Origin: Brucella pseudogrignonensis
GTDB lineage: Bacteria; Pseudomonadota; Alphaproteobacteria; Rhizobiales; Rhizobiaceae
DNA: 64,000 nt
Reading direction: 5' to 3'
NCBI RefSeq assembly: GCF_002252525.1
Contig: NZ_NNRM01000053.1
Span: forward strand, 62,001 to 126,000
Within the stretch, counting starts at the first letter, position 1. The number at the start of each line of letters is the position of its first letter. A model generated the notes under the pieces. It searched no databases, was not told the DNA's origin, and saw nothing but the letters and a program-made list of their open reading frames with translations. This document shows positions 51,129-60,193 of this stretch, in pieces. The position numbers and the translations under genes were made by a program.

Positions 51129-52196
51129 TTAGCTGTAGCGATAAGGCGCGCCCGCATTGCGCATCGTTTCCTGATATTTCTTCAGGATTGCGACCACTTT
51201 GGCATTGCGTTCGCTTTGCTTGGCAACATCGTCCCAGAACTCAAGCGCGGCGTCTTCAATCTGCTTCCATTCGGATTCTGGAATGGTGGTGAGTTCGAGT
51301 TTGCCGCCGGTGGTACGATAATGCGCTTCACCCCACCAGTACCAATGCTGGCGATGATAGTGCGAGGAATCCATCGCGAGCCTGAAGAGAGTCTTGAGGT
51401 GATCTGGCACCGCCTCCCATTTTTCGGTATTCGCGAAATAGGAGCCAGCCCATGCACCATTGATGTTGTTGGTCAGGTAGTATTTGTTGATGTCTGCCCA
51501 GCCGACAGTGTAGGCCTCGGTTGCGCCACACCATGCAACGCCGTCGAGTTCGCCGGTCTGGATGGCGACTTCAATGTCTTCCCAAGGTAACGTCACAGGT
51601 ACGACACCAAACTTGGTGAGGAAGCGTCCGCCGGTCGGGAAGGTGAAAACGCGCAGTCCCTGAAGGTCGGCAACGCTGCGGATCGGTTTGGTGGTCACGA
51701 AGTTACACGGATCCCATGAACCTGCGCTCAGCCAGGTTACGCCCGGAATTTCCTTGTAAGCTTCTTCCCAGATTTCGTTGAGGCCGTGCCAGTTAAACAA
51801 TGCTGGCACATCGAGGCTGTAGCGCGATGCAAACGGGAAATAAGCCCCGAAAACCGCGACATCGACAGGCGATGCCATGGAGTCATCATCGCTCTGTGCT
51901 GCATCAATTGTACCTGACTGGACAGCACGGAAAAGTTCGCCCTGCGGCACAAGCTGATCAGCGGTATAAAGTTCGATCACCATTTCGCCGTTCGCAGCCT
52001 TATTAAAGGCGTCGATCGACGGCTTGATAACGTGTTCTGCGAGTGCTGGACCGGCATAGGTCTGCAGTCGCCATTTGATCGGGCTTTGTGCCCGCACATA
52101 AGGTGTAGCCAGTGTGGTGGCGCCTAACGCGCCCACGGTTGTCAGCCCCGCTTTTTTGAGAAAGTCACGTTTATTAAGCTTGTTATTCTCGCTCAT
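51129..52196 (-). CDS. TRAP transporter substrate-binding protein (DctP family)
   Basis: 355 residues from the ATG at 52196; the ATG 6 nt earlier sits too close to the GGGAGA ribosome site. The leader NKLNKRDFLKKAGLTTVGAL resembles a Tat-type signal (KR in place of RR) with cleavage after PYVRA, residue about 35. Mature DctP features: IKWRLQTYAGPALAEHVIKP near 38, VPQGELFRAVQSGTIDAAQS near 84 and LQGLRVFTFPTGGRFLTKFG near 180 with the conserved Arg that usually binds a carboxylate. It captures the substrate for DctQM. A hairpin follows. Confidence 0.87.
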   Translation of the reverse strand: MSENNKLNKRDFLKKAGLTTVGALGATTLATPYVRAQSPIKWRLQTYAGPALAEHVIKPSIDAFNKAANGEMVIELYTADQLVPQGELFRAVQSGTIDAAQSDDDSMASPVDVAVFGAYFPFASRYSLDVPALFNWHGLNEIWEEAYKEIPGVTWLSAGSWDPCNFVTTKPIRSVADLQGLRVFTFPTGGRFLTKFGVVPVTLPWEDIEVAIQTGELDGVAWCGATEAYTVGWADINKYYLTNNINGAWAGSYFANTEKWEAVPDHLKTLFRLAMDSSHYHRQHWYWWGEAHYRTTGGKLELTTIPESEWKQIEDAALEFWDDVAKQSERNAKVVAILKKYQETMRNAGAPYRYS

Positions 52197-52298
52197 GCCC
52201 ATTCTCCCAATTGTTGTTTGATGTTCCCTTTATTGCTGCTGGTCTGGCCGCTTTCCGGCTCTTTTGACCATTCTTATGCGTGTTCCTCCGTAATTTTT

Positions 52299-53624
52299 TC
52301 ATCGGCCCATGTACCAGTTCGGCAGCCACATCGCGATCTCAGGAAAGATCATCAGGATGATGATCGTCAGCACCATGAGAAAGAAGAATGGCACGATGGA
52401 TCGATAGATATCCATTAGCGTGACCTCTTTGGGAGCTAACGCTCGCATCATGAAGAGATTATACCCGAATGGCGGCGTGATATACGCAATCTGGCAGGTG
52501 ATGGTGTAGAGAATGCCAAACCATATAGGGTTGAAACCGAGGCTCTTCACCAGTGGGATATAGAGAGGTGCCACGATCACCAGCATAGCGGTGTCATCGA
52601 GGAACATTCCCAATATGATGAAGGAAAAAAGCATCAGAATTAGAATTGTCCAAGGCGACAAATCAAAAGTTCCAAGCAAAAGCCGCTCGATTGCCTTCAC
52701 TGCACCAAGGCCATCATAGACTGATGAGAAGCAAAGTGCTGCCAGGATGATCCATAGGAACATACAGGTAATGGTTAGCGTGTTACGGGTTGTGGTTTCC
52801 CATACTGCTTTTGTCAGGCGCTTGGTGAACAATGCTGCCAGAGTTGCCAGAAGAGCGCCGACTGCAGAGCTTTCAACGAGGCTCGTAACACCTGTCAAAA
52901 ACAACCCCATCATGGTCCCAAAGATGACAAGTGGAAGCAGGCCCACTTGAAGCGAGGAAATGCGTTCACGCCATGTAATTCGCTCAAGTTCTTCCTTGGG
53001 TAGAGTTGGTCCAAGTTCTGGATTCAGGCGGCAACGGATATAAATATAGATGGCGAAAAGTGTAGCCATCAGCAGGCCGGGGCCGATACCTGCAAGCCAG
53101 AGCTGGAGCACAGGCTGGCGTGCGATCATCGCATAAAGCACCAAAACCACGCTTGGCGGGATCAGAATGCCAAGCGAACTGCCTGCCTGAATAACGCCCG
53201 TGACCATGACCTTGTTATAGCCGCGCTTCAAAAGCTCAGGCAAAGCGACCGTCGCACCAATGGCCATACCCGCCACGCTGAGACCGTTCATGCAGGAAAT
53301 GATGACCATCAGGCCGACGGTGCCGAGTGCCAGACCGCCGCGAATGCCGCCAAACCACACATGGAACATGCGGTAGAGATTGCTGGCGATGCCGGATTCC
53401 GAAAGCATGTAACCCATGAACACGAAGAAAGGCACCGTGATCAGCGGATACCAGTTCAGTACCGCGAAGGTGGCGTTGTAAGGCATCTCGAAAGAGCCTT
53501 TGCCCCAGAGCAGAAGGGCCGCAATCGCGCCGACAAAACCAATGACGCCGAAGACACGCTGCCCGGTCATCAGCAGCAGCATCATTGTGGCAAACATGAA
53601 AAGGGTGATGAGTTCCGAGCTCAT
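52299..53624 (-). CDS. TRAP transporter large permease (DctM family)
   Basis: 441 residues, about 12 hydrophobic segments, typical DctM length. Characteristic stretches are VPFFVFMGYMLSESGIASNL near residue 63, GGIRGGLALGTVGLMVIIS near 92, AGSSLGILIPPSVVLVLYAM near 147 and FLDDTAMLVIVAPLYIPLVK near 342. It uses the sodium or proton gradient to move the substrate from DctP. Overlaps the DctQ gene by 4 nt. The gap of about 100 nt to the binding protein holds no gene. Confidence 0.9.
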   Translation of the reverse strand: MSSELITLFMFATMMLLLMTGQRVFGVIGFVGAIAALLLWGKGSFEMPYNATFAVLNWYPLITVPFFVFMGYMLSESGIASNLYRMFHVWFGGIRGGLALGTVGLMVIISCMNGLSVAGMAIGATVALPELLKRGYNKVMVTGVIQAGSSLGILIPPSVVLVLYAMIARQPVLQLWLAGIGPGLLMATLFAIYIYIRCRLNPELGPTLPKEELERITWRERISSLQVGLLPLVIFGTMMGLFLTGVTSLVESSAVGALLATLAALFTKRLTKAVWETTTRNTLTITCMFLWIILAALCFSSVYDGLGAVKAIERLLLGTFDLSPWTILILMLFSFIILGMFLDDTAMLVIVAPLYIPLVKSLGFNPIWFGILYTITCQIAYITPPFGYNLFMMRALAPKEVTLMDIYRSIVPFFFLMVLTIIILMIFPEIAMWLPNWYMGR

Positions 53625-54172
53625 ATGTGATGCCCTTCCTCAATCGCCGGTCCTGCAATTGTATTGATTGGCTTTCCGCGTAACGACGCCCAATCCTTGA
53701 AGAAATTCGAGATGCATTGCAGCAACAGCAGGAAGATACCTAGCGTCATGATGAGTTTGATAGGCCACAGGACAGGTGCCCAGGCAGTATAATTCTTCTG
53801 GCTATAGACGATGGCGTAATTGGTTGATGAAATCCCACCCATAACCATCACTCCGAGATAGAAGATGATGAAGAGAATGGTGATCATGTCGGTGATCGCC
53901 TTCTTACGTGGGGTAAGGCGATCAAAGAACAGATCCATCCGCACATGTGCTCCTTGCTGCATGGCGTAAGCACCGCCCAGCAGATAATAGGCTGAAAGCA
54001 GAAACTGGGACATTTCGAGTACCCAGTTGACCGGAACGCCCAAAACAACACGCGAGAAGGTCGAATAAAGAAGACATGCGCCGAGCACGAAGAACAGATA
54101 CATCGCAAAACGCCCGACATAGTAGTTCAGTGCATCAACATATTTGACGAACAGTCTGATTGGCTTGGGCAT
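53621..54172 (-). CDS. TRAP transporter small permease (DctQ family)
   Basis: 183 residues from the ATG at 54172, preceded by GGAG; the open frame upstream (to 54325) lies inside the amidohydrolase gene. Four hydrophobic segments: FAMYLFFVLGACLLYSTFSR near residue 22, LEMSQFLLSAYYLLGGAYAM near 50, MITILFIIFYLGVMVMGGIS near 93 and LIMTLGIFLLLLQCISNF near 137. Works with DctM. It is 11 nt after the amidohydrolase gene. Confidence 0.88.
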   Translation of the reverse strand: MPKPIRLFVKYVDALNYYVGRFAMYLFFVLGACLLYSTFSRVVLGVPVNWVLEMSQFLLSAYYLLGGAYAMQQGAHVRMDLFFDRLTPRKKAITDMITILFIIFYLGVMVMGGISSTNYAIVYSQKNYTAWAPVLWPIKLIMTLGIFLLLLQCISNFFKDWASLRGKPINTIAGPAIEEGHHI

Positions 54173-54183
54173 TTCCCGCTCCT

Positions 54184-54984
54184 TCAGGCTTTCGATCCGC
54201 TGAGTTGAGTTTGAGAGGCAAGATCGTTTCCGATTGCCGCGAAAATGGTAGTTAGCCGTTCGGCCCATTGCGCCTGCGTTTCTGCACTCGCAATTTCGTT
54301 GTTGCGCAGTTCGATCATCACGCAAGGTGTGTTGCGTGGGCGCGCGTGGCGTTCCAGCGTGTAATAGACCCGGTCGGCGGGCGAATAAGGCTCGTTGATG
54401 CCGACATTCAGGTTCTTGTCTTGGGCAAGCGCTGCAATCAGCGGCTTTGCGATGCGATCATCCTCATCATGGATGATGCCGATCTGCCATGGTCGGGAAA
54501 CGCTGCGATAAACCGGCGTGAAAGAATGGATGGTAACGATCCAAGACGGCAATCTACGCTTGGCGCGTTTCGCAATAACTTCCTCGACGCGGGTGTGAAA
54601 GGGCCGGTGTGAAAGGTCGATCCGTGCAGTGCGTTCAATCGCGCTCAGATCGTGATTGCCGGGGATGATAGTGGTTTCGCTGATCTCCGGGATCAGGTCA
54701 GTGGCTTGGAGTGGGCGATTGCAATCAATCAGCAATCGGGATAGCCCGGACTCCACCAGTGGGGCGTTCAAGCCTGCACTCAGCCGACGAGCAACCTCAA
54801 TCGCGCCGGGATCCCAGGCGATATGCGCTTTCAGTGCTTCAGCGTCTAAACCAAGACTGTTGAAGCTTTCCGGAATGAAATTTGAAGCATGTTCGCAGAC
54901 AAACAACCAAGGGCTGTTGCCGTCCCCATTTACGACAATAACAGGCGCGCACGAAGCCGTGCGATCTTCTCGCTCGTCCGTCAT
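54184..54984 (-). CDS. N-formylglutamate amidohydrolase family protein
   Basis: 266 residues. VCEHASNFIPESFNSLGLDA near residue 30 and HIAWDPGAIEVARRLSAGLN near 54 give the conserved Glu-His and Asp; IPGNHDLSAIER near 107, IVTIHSFTPVYRSVSRPWQI near 149 and NTPCVMIELRNNEIAS near 220 complete a metal-hydrolase pattern of the HutG-like FGase family. Family members cleave N-formylglutamate, but here there are no histidine-degradation genes. In an operon with a gamma-glutamyl ligase it might cleave a gamma-glutamyl amide; this is inference. First gene of the TRAP operon, divergent from an RpiR regulator. Confidence 0.83.
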   Translation of the reverse strand: MTDEREDRTASCAPVIVVNGDGNSPWLFVCEHASNFIPESFNSLGLDAEALKAHIAWDPGAIEVARRLSAGLNAPLVESGLSRLLIDCNRPLQATDLIPEISETTIIPGNHDLSAIERTARIDLSHRPFHTRVEEVIAKRAKRRLPSWIVTIHSFTPVYRSVSRPWQIGIIHDEDDRIAKPLIAALAQDKNLNVGINEPYSPADRVYYTLERHARPRNTPCVMIELRNNEIASAETQAQWAERLTTIFAAIGNDLASQTQLSGSKA

Positions 54985-55109
54985 TCTGTTTGTTCCCCGC
55001 GCTGTAACTTATGTTACGTTTTCTCAGATTATGCGCTATTGCGGATTATTTGATACGGCCTATGATAATTTGTCAAACACAATTTCGCCCAAATTTGAAA
55101 AGGGCAGAC

Positions 55110-55955
55110 TTGAATGGAAACAGCGTGCAGACGAGTGCCACAGTCGCTGAACTGATCAATGAACGGATCGATGCAATGCCCGCGGGCGAGCGAAGCGCTG
55201 CGCAGACACTGATCGCGAATTATCCCATGCTGGGTTTGAAAACGGTCGCTGAATTTTCAGCACAGGCCGGGGTCAGTTCGCCGACAATCCTGCGCTTCGT
55301 CAATCGTCTTGGTTTCCAGAACTATCCCGATTTTCAAGCTCGTTTGCAGGATGAGCTTGCTGCACAATTGCAATCTCCGCATCATCGCAATGCGCGGCCG
55401 GACAAAGAGCAGGACAAGGCCTATCCGGCTGTCGAGCACACGCTTGAAAATATCCGCGAAAGCTTCCGGCATTTGGGCGAGAAGCAACTTAAACAGGCGG
55501 TTGCGGCGCTTTGTAACTCCAAGGGCAATGTTTACCTGATCGGCGGACGTTTCACCGACCCTATCGCGCAATATATGGCAGCGCATATGACCATTATCCG
55601 GCCTAACGTTTTTCATCTTGGCGGGCAGGAAAGTGTATGGCGGGATCGTCTGCTTGATATGGGCAAACGTGATGTGCTGGTGGTGTTTGATATTCGTCGT
55701 TATCAGGATAGTCTTCTGAGGCTGGCGGAGAAGGCGCGCGGGCGAGGGGTGGAAGTGATCCTTGTGACCGACCAGTGGCTGTCGCCGATCGCGCGAGTAT
55801 CGCGTCATGTTCTTGCAGGCCGCATTGCGGTGCCGTCTGCATGGGACTCATCGGCGGCACTTTTCGTGCTGGCTGAAACAATCATTCGTGAAATGACGCG
55901 CGTTCTGGAAAAAGACAGTGCAGCCCGTATCGCTGAACTAGAAGCATTGCGCTGA
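55110..55955 (+). CDS. RpiR-family transcriptional regulator
   Basis: About 281 residues from a TTG at 55110 (AAAGGG 6-7 nt upstream). The frame opens at an ATG at 55011, but that start would leave only 26 nt for a divergent promoter and adds a segment unlike RpiR proteins; a GTG at 55125 is another option. The helix-turn-helix is VAEFSAQAGVSSPTILRFVN near residues 48-67, and the SIS sugar-isomerase-type sensor has GNVYLIGGRFTDPIAQYMAA near 140 and LVVFDIRRYQDSLLRLAEKA near 189. Probably controls the divergent TRAP/ligase operon. The sensor usually binds a phosphorylated sugar, yet the operon looks amine-related; the effector is unknown. Confidence 0.82.
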   Translation: MNGNSVQTSATVAELINERIDAMPAGERSAAQTLIANYPMLGLKTVAEFSAQAGVSSPTILRFVNRLGFQNYPDFQARLQDELAAQLQSPHHRNARPDKEQDKAYPAVEHTLENIRESFRHLGEKQLKQAVAALCNSKGNVYLIGGRFTDPIAQYMAAHMTIIRPNVFHLGGQESVWRDRLLDMGKRDVLVVFDIRRYQDSLLRLAEKARGRGVEVILVTDQWLSPIARVSRHVLAGRIAVPSAWDSSAALFVLAETIIREMTRVLEKDSAARIAELEALR

Positions 55956-56009
55956 GTACCAGTTGAGCGCTTAACTCGGGTATCCCTTTGAAAAACAGTC
56001 GCTTCGGCG

Positions 56010-56045
56010 CTGCGAGGAACGCTGTTCCCTCGCAGCACTGTTGTT
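56010..56045 (+). terminator. Probable terminator after the RpiR gene
   Basis: CTGCGAGGAAC (56010-56020) pairs with GTTCCCTCGCAG (56024-56035) with one bulged base, followed by TTGTTTT. The hairpin lies 55 nt after the RpiR stop. Confidence 0.65.
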
Positions 56046-56117
56046 TTGCAGCTGTTTTAACGTGCTCAAAAGCTTTGTCTCAATAGAAATGAAAGCACAA
56101 AAGCTGCTTGACTAAAC

Positions 56118-56139
56118 TTATGACATAAGTCATATGACA
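56118..56139. promoter_or_regulatory. Candidate FadR-type operator upstream of the ABC operon
   Basis: ATGACATAAGTCAT (56120-56133) is a near-perfect dyad and is followed by ATGACA. It closely resembles the perfect palindrome at 61093-61108 next to the FadR-type regulator. Positioned 113 nt upstream of the binding-protein start at 56246. Confidence 0.65.
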
Positions 56140-56245
56140 GAGGCTGCGTTTACTCGATGAGGATCAGGGTATTCAAAAGACGCCGCGGGAGGAAAAGTCG
56201 AAGCGCAACAGGGAACGTGCTTGGACAAAAAAGCTGGAGGAAATC

Positions 56246-57058
56246 ATGTTTACGAAACTGTTCAGGCGGTTTGCGCTTGCGGCATCTTTCGCGTCTGTTG
56301 TGTGCTTTGGTGCATCATCGGCGATTGCGCAGTCTCTGTCGGATATCACTGGAAAAGGCACCGTAACGATCGGGGTGCTGACGGGCATTCCGCCCTATGA
56401 TACGGTTGATGCCAGCGGCAAGACCGATGGGTTTCTCGTCGATGTAGCACGCGATGCGGCTAAGGCGCTTGGCGTCAATCTCGTAGTTGTGCCGGTCAAT
56501 AACGCTTCTCGTTCGGCGGCACTTGAGTCCGGTCGCGTCGACTTTTTGATCGCGCAGATGACTGCGACGCCAGAACGCGCAAAGACATTTCTCATGACCA
56601 ATCCATATGGCGCTTATGAAATGCGTTTCATTGCCGCCAAGGATATGAAGGTCGAAACTCTGCAGGATCTGGCTGGAAAGCGCATCTCGGTGCCAAAGGG
56701 AAGTACTCAGGATGTGGCTGTGAGCGGCTATGGCATCGAAGGCCTGGAGGTTGTCCGTTTTGATGACGATGCGCTTGCAATGCAAGCTCTGATTTCAGGC
56801 CAAGTCGATGCGACAGCGGCGGTGGCAACAGTTGCAGAAGACATCATAAAAAAGCGCAATCTCACCAATCTGGAGATCAAGAAAGACGTTCCGATCTTTA
56901 CGCTCTATTGGTCGATGGCTACCCGTAAAGGCTCGACTGAGCTGCATCAGTGGCTGAACAACTTCATCTATTATCAGGAAGTGACCGGTCGCCTGAATGA
57001 ACTCCACGAGAAGTGGATCGGCGGACCTATTCCGGGTGGAAAACTCCCGACGTTCTAA
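56246..57058 (+). CDS. ABC importer binding protein, polar amino acid type (SBP_bac_3)
   Basis: 270 residues with a signal peptide MFTKLFRRFALAASFASVVC, cleavage probably after SSAIA (residue about 28). SBP_bac_3 features: GTVTIGVLTGIPPYDTVDAS near 38, FLVDVARDAAKALGVNLVVV near 63, ESGRVDFLIAQMTATPERAK near 93 and AGKRISVPKGSTQDVAVSGY near 142. The fold binds amino acids, opines, and also some organic or sugar acids. GGAGGAAATC precedes the ATG. The downstream enzymes are not amino-acid enzymes, so an acidic sugar derivative is a reasonable but unproven ligand. Confidence 0.88.
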   Translation: MFTKLFRRFALAASFASVVCFGASSAIAQSLSDITGKGTVTIGVLTGIPPYDTVDASGKTDGFLVDVARDAAKALGVNLVVVPVNNASRSAALESGRVDFLIAQMTATPERAKTFLMTNPYGAYEMRFIAAKDMKVETLQDLAGKRISVPKGSTQDVAVSGYGIEGLEVVRFDDDALAMQALISGQVDATAAVATVAEDIIKKRNLTNLEIKKDVPIFTLYWSMATRKGSTELHQWLNNFIYYQEVTGRLNELHEKWIGGPIPGGKLPTF

Positions 57059-57078
57059 GCCTTTTCTGTCTGATCGGC

Positions 57079-57102
57079 GTCGCATGCCGCAATGTATGCG
57101 AC
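57079..57102 (+). other. Intercistronic stem-loop after the binding-protein gene
   Basis: GTCGCAT (57079-57085) pairs with ATGCGAC (57096-57102). It lies in the 173-nt gap between binding-protein and first permease genes, where no other gene is seen. Confidence 0.55.
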
Positions 57103-57231
57103 TGCCCGTTCCTTCATGCCGTGTTCTTTTTGCAGGCCCTGCCCGATGAAAGAATATGCATAAAAGTTAAAGTGTTACGGCACCTCGCAATCCCGCTTCT
57201 GCGCCGCTGTTAACTCTGAAAGATCAACACA

Positions 57232-57951
57232 ATGGCCTATGAGATGGACTTCGCTCCGGTCCTAGCCCGAGCTCCCGAGCTTGTAACCGGAACAATCAAC
57301 ACGATAATCCTGTCAGCAGAGGCAATTGCCATCGGCCTTACGATCGGTCTTGCTGTGGCCCTGCTGCGCTTCGATGGCCCACGCTGGGGCAGGAAAATCG
57401 GCGCGGTCTATGTTGAAGCATTCCGCAATACACCGCTTCTGGTGCAACTCTTTCTGATCTACTTCGGCTTGCCTTACACAGGGATCAAGCTGGACGCCAA
57501 TCAGGCGGCGATATTCGCTGTATCACTTAATCTTGGAGCCTATTCGGCAGAGATATTTCGTGCAGGTCTGATCGCCATTCCCAAGACCCAGATTCAGGCT
57601 GGTCTGGCACTTGGCCTGTCTCAGTTTCAAGTCATGCGCTACGTGGTTTTGGTTCCTGCGCTTCGCATCATCTATCCGGCATTGACCGGCCAGCTGACAC
57701 TGACCTTGCTTGGTACTTCGATTGTGTCGGCGGTTTCGGCGAAGGAGCTGACCATGGCAGCAGGGACGATCGAGTCACAGACGTTCAGGAGCCTAGAAAC
57801 CTTCTTGATCGTGGCCGCCATCTATATCTGCATCACGTTTTTCTTCCGCTTCATCTACATGCTGTTTGGTCTCTGGCTGTTCCGCCGCCGCGTGGATGTG
57901 GGCAATGAAACTGGGGCGCTGATGCTCGACGTTCAGGAGCAAAAGCCATGA
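57232..57951 (+). CDS. ABC importer permease, HisM/HisQ family (first)
   Basis: 239 residues with about five membrane segments. AEAIAIGLTIGLAVALLRFD near residue 30, YVEAFRNTPLLVQLFLIYFG near 62 and the EAA-type coupling loop AGLIAIPKTQIQAGLALGLS near 115. Typical of polar amino acid importers, which use two such subunits. It overlaps the second permease by 4 nt. Confidence 0.88.
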   Translation: MAYEMDFAPVLARAPELVTGTINTIILSAEAIAIGLTIGLAVALLRFDGPRWGRKIGAVYVEAFRNTPLLVQLFLIYFGLPYTGIKLDANQAAIFAVSLNLGAYSAEIFRAGLIAIPKTQIQAGLALGLSQFQVMRYVVLVPALRIIYPALTGQLTLTLLGTSIVSAVSAKELTMAAGTIESQTFRSLETFLIVAAIYICITFFFRFIYMLFGLWLFRRRVDVGNETGALMLDVQEQKP

Positions 57952-58604
57952 TCCAGTCATTCGGATGGACAAGCATTCAGTTTCTGATCCAGGGCCTTTG
58001 GTGGACAGCCGGTCTCTCGCTTATCACTTTCGTCTGCGGTGGCATTCTCGGATTGCTGTTTGCACTGGGTCGCTCACTCGGACCAAAGTGGCTGCGCTGG
58101 ATCATCATGGGCTACATTCAGCTCGTGCAGGCAACACCACTTCTGATCCTGCTGTTCCTATCATTCTACGGTCTTAGCTTCCTTGGCTTCTACTTTCCGC
58201 CGCTGGCAGCTGCAGCAATCTCGCTGACGATCTACACGACAGCATTTCTGGCAGATATCTGGCGCGGTTGCATTGAATCGATCCCTCGCGCTCAGTGGGA
58301 AGCATCGGATTCACTTGCGCTTAGCGGTACGCAAACGCTGCGCTATGTGATCCTGCCGCAAGCCTTTCGCATAGCACTTGGCCCAACAGTCGGCTTCATG
58401 GTGCAGGTAATCAAGAATACGTCGGTGACGGCTTTGATCGGCTTCGTCGAGCTTACCCGCGCCGGACAGCTTCTCAACAATATGACCTTCCAGCCTTTCC
58501 ACGTCTTCCTGACGGTCGCAGTGATGTACTTCGCCCTTTGCTACCCGTTGTCGTGGTGGAGCGAGAAATTAAAGGAGCAGAAAAATGCCAGCGCTGCGCA
58601 TTGA
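57948..58604 (+). CDS. ABC importer permease, HisM/HisQ family (second)
   Basis: 218 residues, about five membrane segments. LSLITFVCGGILGLLFALGR near residue 19, YIQLVQATPLLILLFLSFYG near 56 and the EAA loop RGCIESIPRAQWEASDSLAL near 105. Forms the heterodimeric channel with the permease at 57232. Its last 20 nt overlap the ATPase gene start. Confidence 0.88.
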   Translation: MIQSFGWTSIQFLIQGLWWTAGLSLITFVCGGILGLLFALGRSLGPKWLRWIIMGYIQLVQATPLLILLFLSFYGLSFLGFYFPPLAAAAISLTIYTTAFLADIWRGCIESIPRAQWEASDSLALSGTQTLRYVILPQAFRIALGPTVGFMVQVIKNTSVTALIGFVELTRAGQLLNNMTFQPFHVFLTVAVMYFALCYPLSWWSEKLKEQKNASAAH

Positions 58605-59316
58605 TAACCTGCAAAAATCTTTCGGCTCTCTGCCTGTTCTTAAAGGTGTGGACCTCTCGGTTGAACCTGGTGAAACCGTTGCCGTTATCGGGCGGTCGGG
58701 TTCTGGCAAAAGCACGATGCTACGCTGCATCAACGGGCTTGAGCCATTCAACTCCGGCTCAATCGAAGTGGTTGGGCATAGGCTTGATGGCACCAACAAG
58801 GGTCTACGCGATTTGCGCAAGGAAGTTGGGATGGTGTTTCAGAGCTATAATCTGTTTCCGCATCTCACCGTCGCTGAAAACATCAAGCTGGCCCCGCGTC
58901 TTGTGAAGAATGTGTCCAAGGCAGAGCAGGAAAAGCTGGTCGAAGAAGTGCTGTCGAAAGTAGGCTTGCTGGAAAAGAAGAATGCCTATCCAGACTCTAT
59001 GTCCGGTGGCCAGCAGCAGCGTGCGGCGATTGCCAGATCATTGGCAATGAAGCCTAAAGTCATGCTGTTTGACGAAGTGACTTCTGCACTTGATCCAGAA
59101 CTGACCGGCGAGGTTCTGAAGACCATCGCTGAACTCGCCAAGACCGGCATGACCATGCTTTTGGTAACGCACGAGATGGGTTTTGCCCGTCGTGTCGCGA
59201 CCCACACCGTCTTCATGCATCAGGGAAAAGTCTGGGAGGCCGGGCTTTCCGAAGAACTCTTCGCAAATCCGAAAACGCCTGAATTGCAGGCGTTTATTTC
59301 CTCGGATGTGAAGTGA
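58585..59316 (+). CDS. ABC importer ATPase, HisP/GlnQ family
   Basis: 243 residues, single NBD. Walker A VIGRSGSGKSTMLRCINGL near residue 35, Q-loop GMVFQSYNLFPHLTVAENI near 83, signature SMSGGQQQRAAIARSLAMKP near 139, Walker B VMLFDEVTSALDPE near 159, His switch LLVTHEMGF near 192. All motifs intact. The ribosome site AAAGGAG lies in the 3' end of the preceding permease gene, with which it overlaps by 20 nt. Confidence 0.92.
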   Translation: MPALRIDNLQKSFGSLPVLKGVDLSVEPGETVAVIGRSGSGKSTMLRCINGLEPFNSGSIEVVGHRLDGTNKGLRDLRKEVGMVFQSYNLFPHLTVAENIKLAPRLVKNVSKAEQEKLVEEVLSKVGLLEKKNAYPDSMSGGQQQRAAIARSLAMKPKVMLFDEVTSALDPELTGEVLKTIAELAKTGMTMLLVTHEMGFARRVATHTVFMHQGKVWEAGLSEELFANPKTPELQAFISSDVK

Positions 59317-59365
59317 ACCAGCAATCATTAATTCCCCACATAACTACTGACTCAAGGAGAGAGCA

Positions 59366-60172
59366 GTGCCTGTAGTTGAAAATCTGAAACTGGCTGAAAA
59401 GCTGCGCAATGGCGAAGCGACGTTCGGCACAACATTCTACACCGGTTCGACGACAGCAATCGAGGTTGCTGGTAATTGGGGCTTGGATTTTGCCTTCATC
59501 GATGCCGAGCATACGCCCGTCAACGTCGATACCCATATGGAAAAGCTGGTGATGGCAGCGCTCCTTTCGGGCATCGCACCGCTGGTTCGTGTTCGCGGCA
59601 CGAATGAATGGGATATCCGCAAGTCGCTGGAAATCGGCGCAACCGGCATTATCGTACCGCAGGTCAACACTGCAGAGCAGGCTCGTGCAATCGTCCGGGC
59701 GGCAAAGTTTCCGCCTTACGGCCGTCGTGGTGGCGACGCTTCATGTCGTGCCGCGGGTTTTGCCGGGCCGGGCTTCCAGTGGTCATCCTACATGGAACGC
59801 GAGAATGCCAACAAGCTCGTGATCCCGATGGCTGAGAGCTTCGAGTTCTTCGACAATATCGATGAAATTCTTGATGTCGAAGGCATTGATGTCATCAACT
59901 TCGGCCCAGCCGACTACTCGATCTCGCGCCGCATTTCGATCGACTATTCCATGTCGCATCCGGAAGTCGATGAGAAGCTGAGCGAGCTTATCGAAAAGTG
60001 CCACGCGCGAGACATCAAGGTCATGGCGCCGTGCATTCCACCGGTCGCCGAAAGCGTAACTGCGCTCAAAAAGAAGGGCGTGGACATGATTATTATGGGC
60101 AATGACGTGATGTTCCTTAACGAAGGAAATCGTCGCGCGCGCGAAGCAATCGACGCCTCAGCCAAAGCGTAA
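59366..60172 (+). CDS. HpcH/HpaI-family class II aldolase
   Basis: 268 residues from the GTG at 59366 after AAGGAGAGAG. The HpaI/YfaU pattern is present: DFAFIDAEHTPVNVDTHMEK near residue 41 (catalytic His after Glu), APLVRVRGTNEWDIRKSLEI near 71 (Arg), GIIVPQVNTAEQARAIVRAA near 95, Glu in VIPMAESFEFFDNIDEI near 151 and Asp in INFGPADYSIS near 179. These are the metal ligands and pyruvate-binding residues. It would split a 2-keto-3-deoxy or 4-hydroxy-2-oxo acid into pyruvate and an aldehyde. First enzyme after the importer; substrate unknown. Confidence 0.86.
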   Translation: MPVVENLKLAEKLRNGEATFGTTFYTGSTTAIEVAGNWGLDFAFIDAEHTPVNVDTHMEKLVMAALLSGIAPLVRVRGTNEWDIRKSLEIGATGIIVPQVNTAEQARAIVRAAKFPPYGRRGGDASCRAAGFAGPGFQWSSYMERENANKLVIPMAESFEFFDNIDEILDVEGIDVINFGPADYSISRRISIDYSMSHPEVDEKLSELIEKCHARDIKVMAPCIPPVAESVTALKKKGVDMIIMGNDVMFLNEGNRRAREAIDASAKA

Positions 60173-60193
60173 AATCTGCGAGGAGAACCTACA

